The position numbers and the translations under genes are program-made. Positions 21,507 to 32,382 of a stretch of DNA of 64,000 nucleotides are shown here, in pieces (position 1 is the first letter of the stretch; each line of letters starts with the position of its first letter). The notes under the pieces are model-generated. The model was not told the DNA's origin, ran no database searches, and saw only the letters and a list, made by a program, of their open reading frames with translations. This DNA is from Kitagawia praeruptora (Eukaryota; Streptophyta; Magnoliopsida; Apiales; Apiaceae). Where the stretch lies: contig CM075348.1 of NCBI GenBank assembly GCA_037693485.1, forward strand, positions 7,316,001 through 7,380,000, read 5' to 3'.

Positions 21507-23045
21507 ATGTCAGGCAACACGGATAGCGAAGCAACCGGTTCTGAACGACAGGTTCATGAGGAGAACACATCTCCTCCCAGAGCACCGAAGGTCACTAAAG
21601 CAGCCATGATGGAAATCCTAAAGACTGTGGGAGAACGTTTATCGACTTTGGAGCAGGCTTCAAGCAAAAAGAAGAAAAAGAAGGCAAAGAAGAGCAAGAA
21701 GTCGAAGGTTACTCCGAAACAGTTGAATTTTGAAGAATCTGAGAATGGAGAGGAGGTTCCAGACGATGGTGAAGAACCGAAGGAAGATAATGGTGAGGAA
21801 GATATGGAGAATCCTGAGAAGAGTAAAACTGGTAGCAAGGACCGTACAGGGTCCAAGAAAAAGAAGAAAACCAAGACTGGAGGTTCCTCAAAGAAAAAGA
21901 AGAAAGATAAAGACCCGTCTGTCGAGGTAATCGAACAAGACAGCACGGATTCAGATGAGGATACTGAAGAATCAAGCGCTGCAGAGTCGCAAGAGGAAGA
22001 AGGAACGAGTAAGAAGACAAAGGCGGAAGCTACTGGGGAGGTGACAGCAGAGGATGTCAAGAAAATTTTGGCTCAACTCAAGGACGAGAAGAATCTTGCT
22101 GTAAACCCTATAACAGCTTCTCCTTTCACCAAGAAGGTTCGAAAGTCGGCTTTGCCTAGGTCTTACAGGCCTTCGAATGAGTTGAAATTCGACGGGACTA
22201 CTGACCCCATTGAGTATCTTAGTCGTTTTGACACCGAGATGGATGTTTATCAAGTGAAGGAAGCCACCAGGTGCAGGTTACTGGCTGCAACTCTACAGGG
22301 CGGAGCCCATCAATGGTTCAAAAGGTTACCTGCAGATTCGATTGGTTCTTGGGCAAGTATGGGGAAGCTCTTTGTCACTCAATTTAGAGCATCTGTTGCA
22401 TTCGCACCACCAACCAATACCTTAGCCAATATCAAGCAGAGACCTAGTGAGACGTTGACAGAATATTTCAAGAGGTTTAATGCGGAGGTTCCTAAAGTTA
22501 GGAAGGCATCTGAGGAAACAATAAAGAATTTCTTAATTGCTGGAGTCAAAGGAGGCTCAGATTTTTGGAAAGCACTGCAAGGAAAAGAACCAGAGACGTT
22601 GGCAGATTTTTATGCTCAGGCAGAACCCTTTCGACTGGTGGAGGAGTCTCTAGCTGAATTAAGGAAGGATCCAGATTTTGTAAGGCAAAGTGGAAGCAAG
22701 AGGTCGAGACAAAGAAGCCCCAATGGTCGTGACAATAAAAAGGTGGTTAGTCGCACATCCCAGGTGAAGCCTGAAGCTGTGAATCCTACTAAACCTGTCA
22801 TGAGTCAGGTACCGCCACCAGCTTCCTATAACAACAATAAACATGAGAGACCTGTCTATGAAACTTTCACCCCTTTGGTAGCTCCGATTGATCATATTTA
22901 CGCAGTGAATGAGAAGTCCTCATGGTTTAAGAAGCCTTTCAGAACCGGTCCCCCAGGGAATAAGAATGAGCGCCCCTACTGTGACTTCCATGATAATAAT
23001 GGGCATAATACTGCAGATTGTCGTCACCTCAGAGATCTAATTTAA
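21507..23045 (+). CDS. Tat element Gag, ending at an in-frame TAA
   Basis: The first ATG is at 21507 (an upstream GTG extends the open frame but is an unlikely start); the protein is about 512 aa. It has a Lys/Glu-rich N-terminal third with lysine runs, then a retrotrans_gag core from about residue 230 to 390 (GTTDPIEYL, GGAHQWFKRLP, KLFVTQFRAS), and a C-terminal C-H-H-C knuckle CDFHDNNGHNTADC with His in place of the second Cys, as is usual in Tat Gag. The frame stops at TAA 23043-23045, but translation after that stop continues in the same phase into Pol. The nested element's Gag is closely similar along the whole core. Confidence 0.92.
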   Translation: MSGNTDSEATGSERQVHEENTSPPRAPKVTKAAMMEILKTVGERLSTLEQASSKKKKKKAKKSKKSKVTPKQLNFEESENGEEVPDDGEEPKEDNGEEDMENPEKSKTGSKDRTGSKKKKKTKTGGSSKKKKKDKDPSVEVIEQDSTDSDEDTEESSAAESQEEEGTSKKTKAEATGEVTAEDVKKILAQLKDEKNLAVNPITASPFTKKVRKSALPRSYRPSNELKFDGTTDPIEYLSRFDTEMDVYQVKEATRCRLLAATLQGGAHQWFKRLPADSIGSWASMGKLFVTQFRASVAFAPPTNTLANIKQRPSETLTEYFKRFNAEVPKVRKASEETIKNFLIAGVKGGSDFWKALQGKEPETLADFYAQAEPFRLVEESLAELRKDPDFVRQSGSKRSRQRSPNGRDNKKVVSRTSQVKPEAVNPTKPVMSQVPPPASYNNNKHERPVYETFTPLVAPIDHIYAVNEKSSWFKKPFRTGPPGNKNERPYCDFHDNNGHNTADCRHLRDLI

Positions 23046-26000
23046 ACTCTAATCAGACAAGGGCAATTGAGTGAATGGGTGGCTCAGGAAGGAAAAAAGT
23101 ATAGAGATGAGAAGACTCAGAAGACACAGACACAGGAACCTGTCGTGATGGAGGGACCACCTAAGGCTGGGTGCATACGCACAATTATAGGAGGTCCCCA
23201 TATTGGAGGAAGCGGCAGGAATGCCATGGAGAGGTATACTCGTGAGGCTAAAGAACGTCCTTTGACCAGCATTTACAATCTATCCCAGAGGTCCCCAAAG
23301 TTGTTCGAAGGAGTGGATGCAGATATCACTTTCACTGAAGAAGATGCTTCCTGGGTACATCATCCCCATACTGACGCTTTGGTTGTTGAGGCAGGAATTG
23401 GATCTTATGAGGTTCATCGAGTGTTAGTTGATAATGGAAGCTCTGTAAACTTGCTATCTTACTCAGCTTTCAAGAAGATGCATTTTCTGGATAAAGACTT
23501 AACTCCAACAAACGATACCTTGTACGGATTCACCAATAATCAGGTTCCTATCAAAGGTAAGATTCGTTTACCAGTAACCTTAGGTGATAAACCATGTTGC
23601 ATTACACAGTTGGCAGAATTCATTGTTATAGAAGAGAATATGAATTACAATGCTATTTTGGGAAGACCCATTTTGAAGGAGATGAGGGTAATAACCTCCA
23701 TTTACCACCTCACTATGAAGTTCCCGACGCCAAATGGAGTTGGCATAGTTCGAGGATGTCAGTATGAGTCTAGAGAGTGTTACACCAAAGCTTTGCAACA
23801 TGCTGCTAGAGCAGCTAAATTGCCTGAACCTATGGACGAGGTTCCTGATAGTTTTCCAGGAAAGAACCCAGACAAGATAACGGTCGACCTGCGCAATTCG
23901 CCTTTGGAAGGTTTTGTGTCAGCATCCTGTAGAGCTATAAGAATTGAAGAGATCATAGAAGAGGAACCTCATGCTGAGATTCCAGTTTTACGGGGACCAG
24001 ATACCCCATACTTACTGATAGAAAGTGCACCCCCTACGGACAAGGATGGTGACGTGTGTATGGTAGAAGGGTTGGATGAAGAAAAATCCCGAAAACTGAA
24101 ATGTAATGGATGCAATGAAGACAGTCAGCCAGCATCAAAGAGAAGGAATGTCATGCACGAAGTGCAAGAACCGTCTACCGTCCAGGAACCTCAAGAGGAC
24201 TCAACCGCAGAGATGGAGGTAGACTTAGATCCTCGGATGCCAGAAACCATGGTAAAGGCTGGACCAGCTGGTGAAACTCTGGATGTGAAGATCAATGACA
24301 AAGATGGTATAAAGGTGTTGAAGATTGGAGCTCAACTCGATCCAGCCTTAAAAGAATCTCTCATTACTTTTTTGGGCAGGAATCTGGATGTGTTTGCATG
24401 GTGTCATGCAGATATGGAAGGGATAGATCCAAGGGTCATGTGTCATAAGTTGAATATTGATCCAGAAAAGAAAGGAGTGAGACAGAAGCGAAGACCAGTT
24501 AGTGGAGAAAGAGCCCAGGCATTGAAAGAAGAGGTCGACAGATTATTGGATGCAGGATTAGTTAAAGAATCTTTTTACCCAGTATGGTTGGCAAATCCTG
24601 TTTTGGTAAAGAAACCAAATGGAAAATGGAGAACCTGTGTGGACTTCACAGATCTCAACAAAGCATGTCCGAAGGACAGCTTCCCACTGCCACGGATTGA
24701 TCAGTTAGTGGATGCAACAGCTGGACATGCCCTCCTCAGCTTCATGGATGCATATTCAGGTTACAATCAAATCCCTATGTATGAACCTGACCAAGAGCAT
24801 ACTTCTTTTATTACAGATAGAGGTCTTTATTGCTATGTATGCATGCCATTTGGGTTGATTAATGCTGGAGCTACATATCAACGGTTAGTGAATATGATGT
24901 TTAAAGAACAAATTGGCCATACTATGGAGGTATATGTGGATGATATGTTAGTTAAGTCTAAGGAAGCTGTTGACCATGTAAAGCACTTAGAAGAAATGTT
25001 TGGAATCTTGCGGAAGTACAGAATGAAGCTGAACCCTCAAAAATGTGTGTTTGGGGTAGAATCAGGAAAGTTTCTGGGTTTCATGGTAAACCACAGAGGT
25101 ATTGAGGCCAACCCAGCCAAGATTAAAGCATTGATTGATATGAGGTCTCCGAGAACTGTGAGAGAGGTTCAGTCTCTTACAGGAAGAGTTGCAGCTTTGA
25201 ATAGATTCATTTCGAGGTCCACTGATAAGTGTCAGGAGTTCTTTAAAGCTATAAAGAATGGAAACAAATTCGAGTGGACCGCAGAATGTGAGATAGCGTT
25301 TGGAAAGCTAAAGGAGCATTTGGGGAGCCCCCCACTGTTAGCCAAACCTGTGGATGGAGAAACATTGATACTTTATTTGGCTGTGTCAGAGTATTCCATT
25401 AGTGCAGTTCTGGTTCGAGAAGAGAATGGACAGCAGAGCCCAGTTTACTATGTTAGTAAAAGGTTACTTGATGCAGAAACGAGGTATACAGGAATGGAGA
25501 AGCTGGTTTTCGCATTGATTCTGGCTTCCAGGAAGCTGCGACCTTATTTCCAAGCTCACAAGATTGAAGTAAGAACCTCATATCCGCTTAAGCAAGTGAT
25601 GCATAGGCCAGAAACTTCTGGAAGAATGTTAAAGTGGGCTGTGGAGCTAGGACAGTTCGACATAGAATATAAGCCAAAGACAGCAATCAAAGCTCAAGCT
25701 TTAGCAGATTTCTTAATCGAGTTTCCACCTCATGTAGAGGTTACCGGCCAAGAGGGGCCAAAAGAGGTGGAGGAAAGACAGGCAGACAATGACAACTGCG
25801 CACCTTGGTGGACACTGTATGTAGATGGAGCTGCTAACAGTGGTGGAGCAGGTGCAGGCATAGAACTAGTTAGCCCAGAAGGGCACCAACTCTATAGCTC
25901 AATTCATTTTGCTTTTAAAGCCACGAACAATGATGCGGAATATGAGGCATTGATTGCAGGCCTCAAGTTGGCTTTGGAGATGAAAGTAGAGAATATCAGA

Positions 26001-27524
26001 GTGTTTAGTGATTCGATGTTAGTAGTTTGGCAGATTCGTGGTGGTTTTCAGGCGAGAGGGCCAAGAACAGACTTATATTTGAGATATTCCCAGGAGTTGA
26101 TCGCAAGGTTCAGAGAGGTGAAGCTGGATCAAGTACCTCGAGGAAAGAATACCAAAGCGGATGCATTGGCCAAGCTAGGGTCACAGAGAGAATCCACATT
26201 ATTGGGGGTAATTCCACTTCAAATCCAGGAGCAACCAAGTGTTTTCAAGGAAGAGGTAATGGACATTGAATTTCCAGTTGAAGATTCCTGGATGACCCCG
26301 ATATATCGTTACCTGGACAAAGGGGAGCTACCTCCCAATCAAAGTGATATCAGGAAGCTGAGGTATCGAGCAGCCAGGTATGTAATTTATGATGGAGTTC
26401 TGTATAAACGAGGATTCAATCAGCCTTTGCTCAAGTGTGTAGCTGGAGAACAATGCAAGTATATCCTCGAGGAAATTCACGAAGGAGTATGTGGAAATCA
26501 CTCGGGGGGTAATTCTTTAGCCATGAAAGTCCTTCGACAAGGATATTATTGGCCAACCATCAAAGTAGATGCTACAAAGTTCGTGCAGGCATGCAGTAAT
26601 TGTCAGAGGTTTGCCAATTTTGATAGTCGTCCGGTAGCACCTATCAAACCGATTGTTAGCCCTTGGCCATTCGCTGTTTGGGGAATAGACCTCATTGGTG
26701 AGCTCCCGAAAGGAAAAGGAGGAGTGAAATACGCAGTGGTCGCAGTCGATTACTTTTCAAAGTGGGCGGAAGCAGAACCACTTGCTAAGATTACAGCGTC
26801 AAAATTGACTGAATTTGTGTTTCGAGCTATTGTATGCAGGTTTGGCATTCCACAGAAGCTGATTTCTGACAATGGGAAGCAGTTCGATAGTAGAGAGCTT
26901 AGAGGATTGTGTGAACAGTTTGGAATCCAAAAAGCATTTTCAGCAGTGTATTATCCGCAGAGTAATGGACAGACTGAAGCAGTGAATAAGATTATCAAGC
27001 ACACTTTGAAGACAAGGCTTGAAGATAAGAAGGGAAGCTGGCCAGAGGAGCTTCCTGGAGTCTTGTGGTCGTACAATACCACGCCTAGAACTACAACTGG
27101 TGAGTCTCCTTTTACCCTCACTTATGGTTGTGAAGCTATGGTACCTGTGGAAGTTGGAACAGGTTCCTTGAGAAGAAAGTATTTTGATCCCGAGAGCAAT
27201 GAGGTCAATCATAGATTGTATTTAGACATGGTCGAAGAGTTGAGAGCAGATTCACAAGTGAAGTTAGCAGCATATCAACAGAGAGTTCGAAGGTATTACG
27301 ACAAAAAGGTGAAGGCAGGACCTTTTAAAGTTGGAGACCTAGTTCTGAGAAAAGTCATGCCAAATACCAGGGTTCTGGCACATGGAGCTTTTGGAGCAAA
27401 TTGGGAAGGGCCTTACCAGATAAAGTCAGCCATTTGGGAAGGAACCTACCACTTGATGGATATGGAGGGGAACCTCATTCCGAGAGCTTGGAATGCAGAA
27501 CATCTCAAGAAGTATTATCAGTAA
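23046..27524 (+). CDS. Tat element Pol (in phase with gag, no own ATG)
   Basis: An open frame in the same phase as gag, separated from it only by the TAA at 23043-23045. The first ATG is 28 codons after the TTG at 23067, and Gag-like linker sequence (LIRQGQLSEWV) precedes it, so Pol is probably made as a Gag-Pol fusion. Domains, numbered from 23067: protease with VDNGSS (about 121); RT with YVDDMLV (about 623); RNase H with a degenerate YLAVSEYSISAVLVRE; a second, archaeal-type RNase H WTLYVDGAANSGGAGAG (about 916-935), diagnostic of Tat; integrase with the zinc region HEGVCGNHSGGN...CSNCQRF (about 1137), catalytic DLIGE (about 1208), SDNGKQF (about 1268) and GQTEAVNK (about 1300). All motifs are intact. 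Confidence 0.93.
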   Translation, partial: TLIRQGQLSEWVAQEGKKYRDEKTQKTQTQEPVVMEGPPKAGCIRTIIGGPHIGGSGRNAMERYTREAKERPLTSIYNLSQRSPKLFEGVDADITFTEEDASWVHHPHTDALVVEAGIGSYEVHRVLVDNGSSVNLLSYSAFKKMHFLDKDLTPTNDTLYGFTNNQVPIKGKIRLPVTLGDKPCCITQLAEFIVIEENMNYNAILGRPILKEMRVITSIYHLTMKFPTPNGVGIVRGCQYESRECYTKALQHAARAAKLPEPMDEVPDSFPGKNPDKITVDLRNSPLEGFVSASCRAIRIEEIIEEEPHAEIPVLRGPDTPYLLIESAPPTDKDGDVCMVEGLDEEKSRKLKCNGCNEDSQPASKRRNVMHEVQEPSTVQEPQEDSTAEMEVDLDPRMPETMVKAGPAGETLDVKINDKDGIKVLKIGAQLDPALKESLITFLGRNLDVFAWCHADMEGIDPRVMCHKLNIDPEKKGVRQKRRPVSGERAQALKEEVDRLLDAGLVKESFYPVWLANPVLVKKPNGKWRTCVDFTDLNKACPKDSFPLPRIDQLVDATAGHALLSFMDAYSGYNQIPMYEPDQEHTSFITDRGLYCYVCMPFGLINAGATYQRLVNMMFKEQIGHTMEVYVDDMLVKSKEAVDHVKHLEEMFGILRKYRMKLNPQKCVFGVESGKFLGFMVNHRGIEANPAKIKALIDMRSPRTVREVQSLTGRVAALNRFISRSTDKCQEFFKAIKNGNKFEWTAECEIAFGKLKEHLGSPPLLAKPVDGETLILYLAVSEYSISAVLVREENGQQSPVYYVSKRLLDAETRYTGMEKLVFALILASRKLRPYFQAHKIEVRTSYPLKQVMHRPETSGRMLKWAVELGQFDIEYKPKTAIKAQALADFLIEFPPHVEVTGQEGPKEVEERQADNDNCAPWWTLYVDGAANSGGAGAGIELVSPEGHQLYSSIHFAFKATNNDAEYEALIAGLKLALEMKVENIRVFSDSMLVVWQIRGGFQARGPRTDLYLRYSQELIARFREVKLDQVPRGKNTKADALAKLGSQRESTLLGVIPLQIQEQPSVFKEEVMDIEFPVEDSWMTPIYRYLDKGELPPNQSDIRKLRYRAARYVIYDGVLYKRGFNQPLLKCVAGEQCKYILEEIHEGVCGNHSGGNSLAMKVLRQGYYWPTIKVDATKFVQACSNCQRFANFDSRPVAPIKPIVSPWPFAVWGIDLIGELPKGKGGVKYAVVAVDYFSKWAEAEPLAKITASKLTEFVFRAIVCRFGIPQKLISDNGKQFDSRELRGLCEQFGIQKAFSAVYYPQSNGQTEAVNKIIKHTLKTRLEDKKGSWPEELPGVLWSYNTTPRTTTGESPFTLTYGCEAMVPVEVGTGSLRRKYFDPESNEVNHRLYLDMVEELRADSQVKLAAYQQRVRRYYDKKVKAGPFKVGDLVLRKVMPNTRVLAHGAFGANWEGPYQIKSAIWEGTYHLMDMEGNLIPRAWNAEHLKKYYQ

Positions 27525-29358
27525 CTCTTTTATGTGTTTTTTCTTAGGAAAATTAAGGCTCTTTCAGCCCAAGAATAAAGGCAGCTTATTAGTTATAGCT
27601 GACCAGCATTTTGATTTCAGTATTTAATTATGCATGTACTTGGGGGGTATTTGATGTGAACCTCCCTACTTGCAAGACAATTTTTTTTCAAGTATTGAGC
27701 GATGTATAGCTCTACGTTGAATATTTTGAGTGCATTGTTTGCGGCTATAGCTCCTTAATAGTTCTTTTACGTAATAATCATTACCCAAAAGAACTGGGGG
27801 GTAGTATTCCTACTTAGACAGTATTGCACATGCTATGATTTGATATTTCATATGCCAATTTGAAATTTTTGAAACAGGTTACCTAGATTAACAGGTCCCT
27901 GTAGCATTGTGTTGCATTTTGCAGGTTACCTAAGCTGACAGGTTCCTGTAGCATTGACAGTATGTGTGAAGTATGAATATGAATTGACAGAATGTGTAGA
28001 CTACGATTGATTGATCAGAATTAACTTGTAGACAGATTGCATTGAGAAAAGTCCCAGGTAGCTTCCTGGGCATTGAGCAAAGTCCCAGGTAGCTTCCTGG
28101 GCATCGAGCAAAGTCCCAGGTAGCTTCCTGGGCATTGAGCAAAGTCCCAGGTAGCTTCCTGGGCATCGAGAAAAAGTCCCAGGTAGCTTCCTGGGCATCG
28201 AGAAAAAGTCCCAGGTAGCTTCCTGGGCACGAGAAAAGCTTCAGGTAGCTTCCTGAGCAAATGTGATTGAAAAACCTCAGTTGACTGAGCACGACATTGT
28301 TGCCAAAAGCCTCAAGTTTCTTGAGCATGTGAATTAAAGTCCTGACAAAAGGCATCTAAAGTCCTGACAAAAGGCACCTTAAAGAGAAGCCTAACAAGCT
28401 CTCCCTCATGTGGAACCGCCTTTGGCACATGGGAAGAAGGGATAAAATCCTTAGCATTTACCTTCATAAGATGTCTAGCCTGACACATGGAGAAGAGGAA
28501 TCTGTGTGGACTCCCAGAACGGCACACAGGTTCCTAGAATCGTCCCGAGGTACAAAAAGGAACCAATATGCCTCGAGGCATGTTGGGACCTAGAGATTAG
28601 GATTGGGAGCCAAGCAGGCAACCTTTCCAAGAGATGACCCGAATTAAACAAAAGAAATTTTACTAACCTTAACTAGTTTTTGTTTTATGTTTATTTTGCA
28701 GGTTTAATGGTCGAGGAACCTGGTCAAATTATTTAGGATCTAAGGTTATCAGAAAGGGTTTTTAGTTCAAAAGGCGACTCTGATAATGTTGAGTGAAGCA
28801 TGAGAAAAGATGTGTTTAAGCTTACAAAGTTGATCAGATATTTTGTAGGGAACCTGGTTTGGATTTGGGAGGAATCTCTAAGGAAAATTATAGTTCAGAT
28901 TACGGTGGTGAATACATGCCTCGAAGTATAAATAAAAAAGGGTTCCAAGTCTGCAAGTAAGCTGTATTTAGTTACATGTTATTTTGAGAAAATTATAAGT
29001 GAAAATATGGATGCATCCTGTTTCTTACAACGGGTTATCCCACGTAAGCTTGGGTGTATAAGTATGGACACTAATTAATTGATAAAATATTCTACGAGGT
29101 TTTGGAAAAAAGGTGTGCAGTATTAAGTACAGACGCAAGTTAAGAAACTAGGCATGAACAAGCAAGAGCAAGAGATATAGCAGAAATAGATAATAGTCAT
29201 CAGAAACATAAAGAGTTATAGGGTACAAGGACCCTAGGTAAACCAAAGTTAAAGGCACGAAGGCCATTGAAACCAAGTTAAATTACATCCCGCGAGGCAC
29301 TACGAGGGGCCCGCAACCTCAAGAAAAGTTATGAAAAGTTCAGAAAATTTATGAAACT
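27525..29358 (+). other. Tat element 3' non-coding region
   Basis: About 1.8 kb between the pol stop and the end of the antisense gene. It holds two PPT-like ggggggta motifs (27642-27649 and 27795-27802), paired 'caggttacctaga..acaggt' phrases, and the hairpin repeat array at 28050. No sense-strand gene is recognised. Confidence 0.7.
28050..28260. repeat. Tandem hairpin repeats (about 31 bp)
   Basis: Six near-identical units and one diverged unit. Each contains the perfect inverted repeat CCCAGGTAGCTTCCTGGG (6-bp stem, 6-base loop) joined by 'cat(t/c)gag(c/a)aaagt'. The period is 31-32 bp. Transcripts from either strand would carry a ladder of small stem-loops. Confidence 0.92.
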
Positions 29359-31393
29359 TTAGGCAGGAGATACTTTACTAGATTCTTCGATGGCTGAGGA
29401 AGGTGGAAGAGTGGTTGAAGTAACGTTAGGAACAGGAATCTCTGCAGTCTCAAGGGTGGCACCCGGAGACCTCTCAACCGTTTTCACGGGAGGTACAGAG
29501 ATTGCAACAGCAGCTTCATTCTCAAAATCCTTAATCATCCCTACTACATCCTCGCCTAGGAGAGACCAGTTCAATTCGGGCATTTTTTCCCACATGGATT
29601 TCATATAGTCACGAACGCCTTCATCGTAACCTTCATCGTACCTAGCTTTTTCCTGGATGAGCAAAGATGATTTGACAATCACGGCTGCAGCATTTAGAGC
29701 ATCAACTTGAGCTTTCAGTTCCTTGGCTTTCTCTAGCATGGATAATTTCTCATCCTGCAAACTCTTCACCTGTTCTTGAAGTTCATCCTTGCTATTCTTC
29801 AATGAGGTTTCAACAGCTTTAGCCCTTCTTACCGCAGCAGTGGCAACATTCACACTCTCCTCTTTAGCAGCCAGCTCCTCTTTGAGCTTCGAGATCTCCC
29901 CTTGTAGCCTGAGGTCATATTGGATCTTCAAGGCAAAGTCATCACAGAACCTAAGAGTAAAAAAGGCGTTCTGGGCCGCAGAGAACCTCATAGCTTCCAA
30001 AGCTTCAGTAGAGTCCATTTTCGACCAGCCAGTAATAGTCTCAGCAGGAACATGAGTGTCAATCAAGTCCTTAAACTGGTTCTGAGCAGCGGTAGGTTCA
30101 GTCTTCACAGCTTTGTTCTTCCTCATGGATCTAGTTTGAGAGCTCCCTGATAAGTCAAGTGTGGTCTGAGCCAATTTGCGTTTTGAGAAACCCGATGGTT
30201 GAGTCTGGACGGATACAGGGGTTGGAACTTGGTTAATTGGAGTTGCATCAAGCGGAACCTCCTTTACATTGTCTTCAACCTTGAAAATTTCTTCCACGTT
30301 TTTAGATCTCTTTACAAATGAAGGAACTTTTGGAGCCATATCTGCATAAGTCAGAAGGTTAAGGTTAGAGGTATATATATGAAGTGAGCAAATGAAATTG
30401 CACAAATATAAAGAAACTCCTACCAGAAGTTGAAGGAATAAAGCCTAAAGTCATCAAGTTATCAGGGGTCATCAAGACCAGACAATCTCTAGTGGAGGCT
30501 GATAGTTTCAAAATCTTAGTTGCTCTTTCCAAGCAGACTCCCGTAAGAACGGTTTGCTTAGGGATGTTGGGACGACAATTAAACTCATACCTAACGTAGG
30601 GGCAGTCATAGCAATAAAGAAACTGTTCCGACCATTGTTCAAAGTTTTGCTTAACATTTTTTATGCACTGACCCTGGTGACAAGGCCAGGCTGAAAGGTA
30701 GAAACAACCAGAATTTCTTCCAGTGTCTTTCAGTCTGAAGAAATAGCCCAATTCAGGGGCTGTCAAAGGAACTGTAAACTTGCTGGAATATAGTATAAAA
30801 GTGCTGATGGCTAACCGATAAGAATTAGGGGTGAGTTGCATTGGTGCTAATTGATAAAAGTCAAGAACCTCTCGTAAGAAAGGATGAAGAGGCATGGAAA
30901 CACCTACCCTCAGGAAGGCGGCAGATATGACAGCATGGGGGATACCTTGTTTTGGGATTTTCAAATCAAACCTGTGAGCTCTCTCACCAGGTTTTGGGAC
31001 TGTTATCTTACAGACAGGGCGGTGACATTCCTCGAATAGTCTTTCCAGTTTAACTGAGGTCATGATAGAGTCAGATTTTTCACAGAAAGGGACAATCTCT
31101 TGTTTGAATGGTTCTCTTTCTACAGATATCTCACTTTGAAAGTCGGGTTCTAGGAAGGACTCAGATTCAAATTCAGGTTTTGATACCTCTTCATTATCAG
31201 ACCAGTCATCCCCTAAATCAATTAAGCTTAAAGGCTTTAAGGGATCAATAACATTTGGAGGTTTCATCAGAATATATTGAGGATCACTAGTGTCGGGAAT
31301 CAAGACCCTAGACCTAGTTCTATTACCTACAGATGCGACAAAAACAGGTTTTACGGAAGAGAGGTGGTCAGAATGTGTTGAATCAGAAGACAT
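29359..31393 (-). CDS. Spliced antisense gene: PF04195-like domain plus coiled coil
   Basis: Read on the minus strand as exon 1 31393-30424, intron 30423-30342 (82 nt, GTAGGA...TTATGCAG) and exon 2 30341-29359. The joined frame is 650 aa with no break. Residues near 170-230 (VGVSMPLHPFLREVLDFYQL, APMQLTPNSYR) match the pattern of 'putative gypsy type transposon' proteins (PF04195). The second exon starts MAPKVPSFVKRSKN and contains a long heptad-rich coiled coil (EISKLKEELAAKEE to KELKAQVDALNA), then an acidic Pro/Thr-rich tail. Antisense extra genes between pol and the 3' LTR are known from Tat elements; their function is not established. Start ATG 31393 is preferred to an upstream TTG. Confidence 0.82.
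30342..30423 (-). other. Intron of antisense gene
   Basis: 82 nt on the minus strand, with donor G|GTAGGAG, acceptor TTATGCAG|AT and an AT/pyrimidine-rich body. Splicing joins TCT-G with AT-ATG in frame. Both exons also carry short readthrough extensions, so retention would truncate the protein. Confidence 0.78.
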
Positions 31394-31552
31394 CTGCAAG
31401 AAACAGACGAAGAAAGGTCAGACTTTGGAATTCTTAAAGGGAGACCTGTGGTCTAAAGACGATTGAACTACTTTGATTATGTCAAGTAAGTTTCTTTTTA
31501 AGAGTTATATGGAGGGTGTACATTCACAGAGATAAGTATGAAATATGACATG

Positions 31553-32337
31553 TGTTGTGCCCAAAATATCCATGGGCTAGATTTAGGCCCATTAGGCTTA
31601 AGGATCCAATCCGTATGAGTAATATGGGTTATGATTGAGGTCCCTTAAGTTAAATGGGGCTAAATAGCATGTGAAATGGATCTAAACAGGTTCAGGTTCC
31701 CGAAGAGACAGGTTCCCGAAAGACAGCTTCCTGTAGACAGCTTCCCGAGAAACAGGTTCCTGCAGACAGGTTCCTGAGAGACAGCTTCCTGTACGAGAAC
31801 AGATTTATTCCAGCAGAATTCTAGTACGATAAAGCCTCCTATTCTTTAGGAGCAAGTCATGAACATCAACTCCTTATTGGAATGTATTCCTTGGGCGCAT
31901 ATGATCCTTGAATACATCTAATAGGACGAGAACTTGTAAACATACTCCTAGTCGGACTAGAACTCGAGTTCTATTCGACTTAGGTCGCCTATTCGTGGCT
32001 GAAATCTGGAGAAAAGGAGGTCCCCACGAATTAGGAACCTAGAATATTGCTGCCTAACCAGACTTCTAGTCTAAAAAGAACTACGTGAACTTGATCCCTA
32101 TATATACAGGGTACGTAGGCATCTTGAGAACATGTTTTACAAGCCTCGCAATACACCTACGAGATTCTTGAGAACACACGACACAAGCCTCAAGGGAACT
32201 CGCGAGATTCTTGTAAGCGCTCTCGAGCTCAGTTCAACCCCCACAAAAACCTCCATTCTCCATAGATTAGTTGATCGTTAGCCTTTACAACTCACCATAA
32301 ACCTCTCAAAAGTTGTTACGAAATCCACTCATCAACA
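31553..32337 (+). repeat. 5' LTR of gag-only element
   Basis: 785 bp, TGTTGTGCCC to CTCATCAACA. It contains eight or so 'aggttcc/agcttcc' motifs at 31690-31790 and a TATATATA box at 32099-32106. The ends and several blocks match the Tat LTR but the middle is diverged, so it is a related family rather than a deletion of this particular copy. Confidence 0.94.
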
Positions 32338-32355
32338 TTGGCGCTAGAAGGAGGG
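32338..32355 (+). other. Primer-binding site of gag-only element
   Basis: TTGGCGCTAGAAGGAGGG, identical to the Tat element's site at 21461-21478, directly after the 5' LTR. Confidence 0.8.
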
Positions 32356-32382
32356 CAGAGTTATCATCTTAAGAGTGGAAAG

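Noticed and set aside
21554..22060. 168-aa minus-strand Ser/Phe-rich frame opposite gag (and a similar one at 32430-32930)
   Set aside because: Antisense shadow of the Lys/Glu-rich Gag N-terminus; no start context or independent conservation.
23067..23069. TTG at 23067 as the pol start
   Set aside because: Not a credible plant start codon; the frame simply continues from the gag stop, so fusion or readthrough is the better model.
28050..28260. 31-bp palindromic repeats resembling a CRISPR array, plus minus-strand frames reading MPRKLPGT repeats
   Set aside because: The linkers between palindromes are near-identical rather than unique, and the frames are repeat translations inside a retrotransposon.
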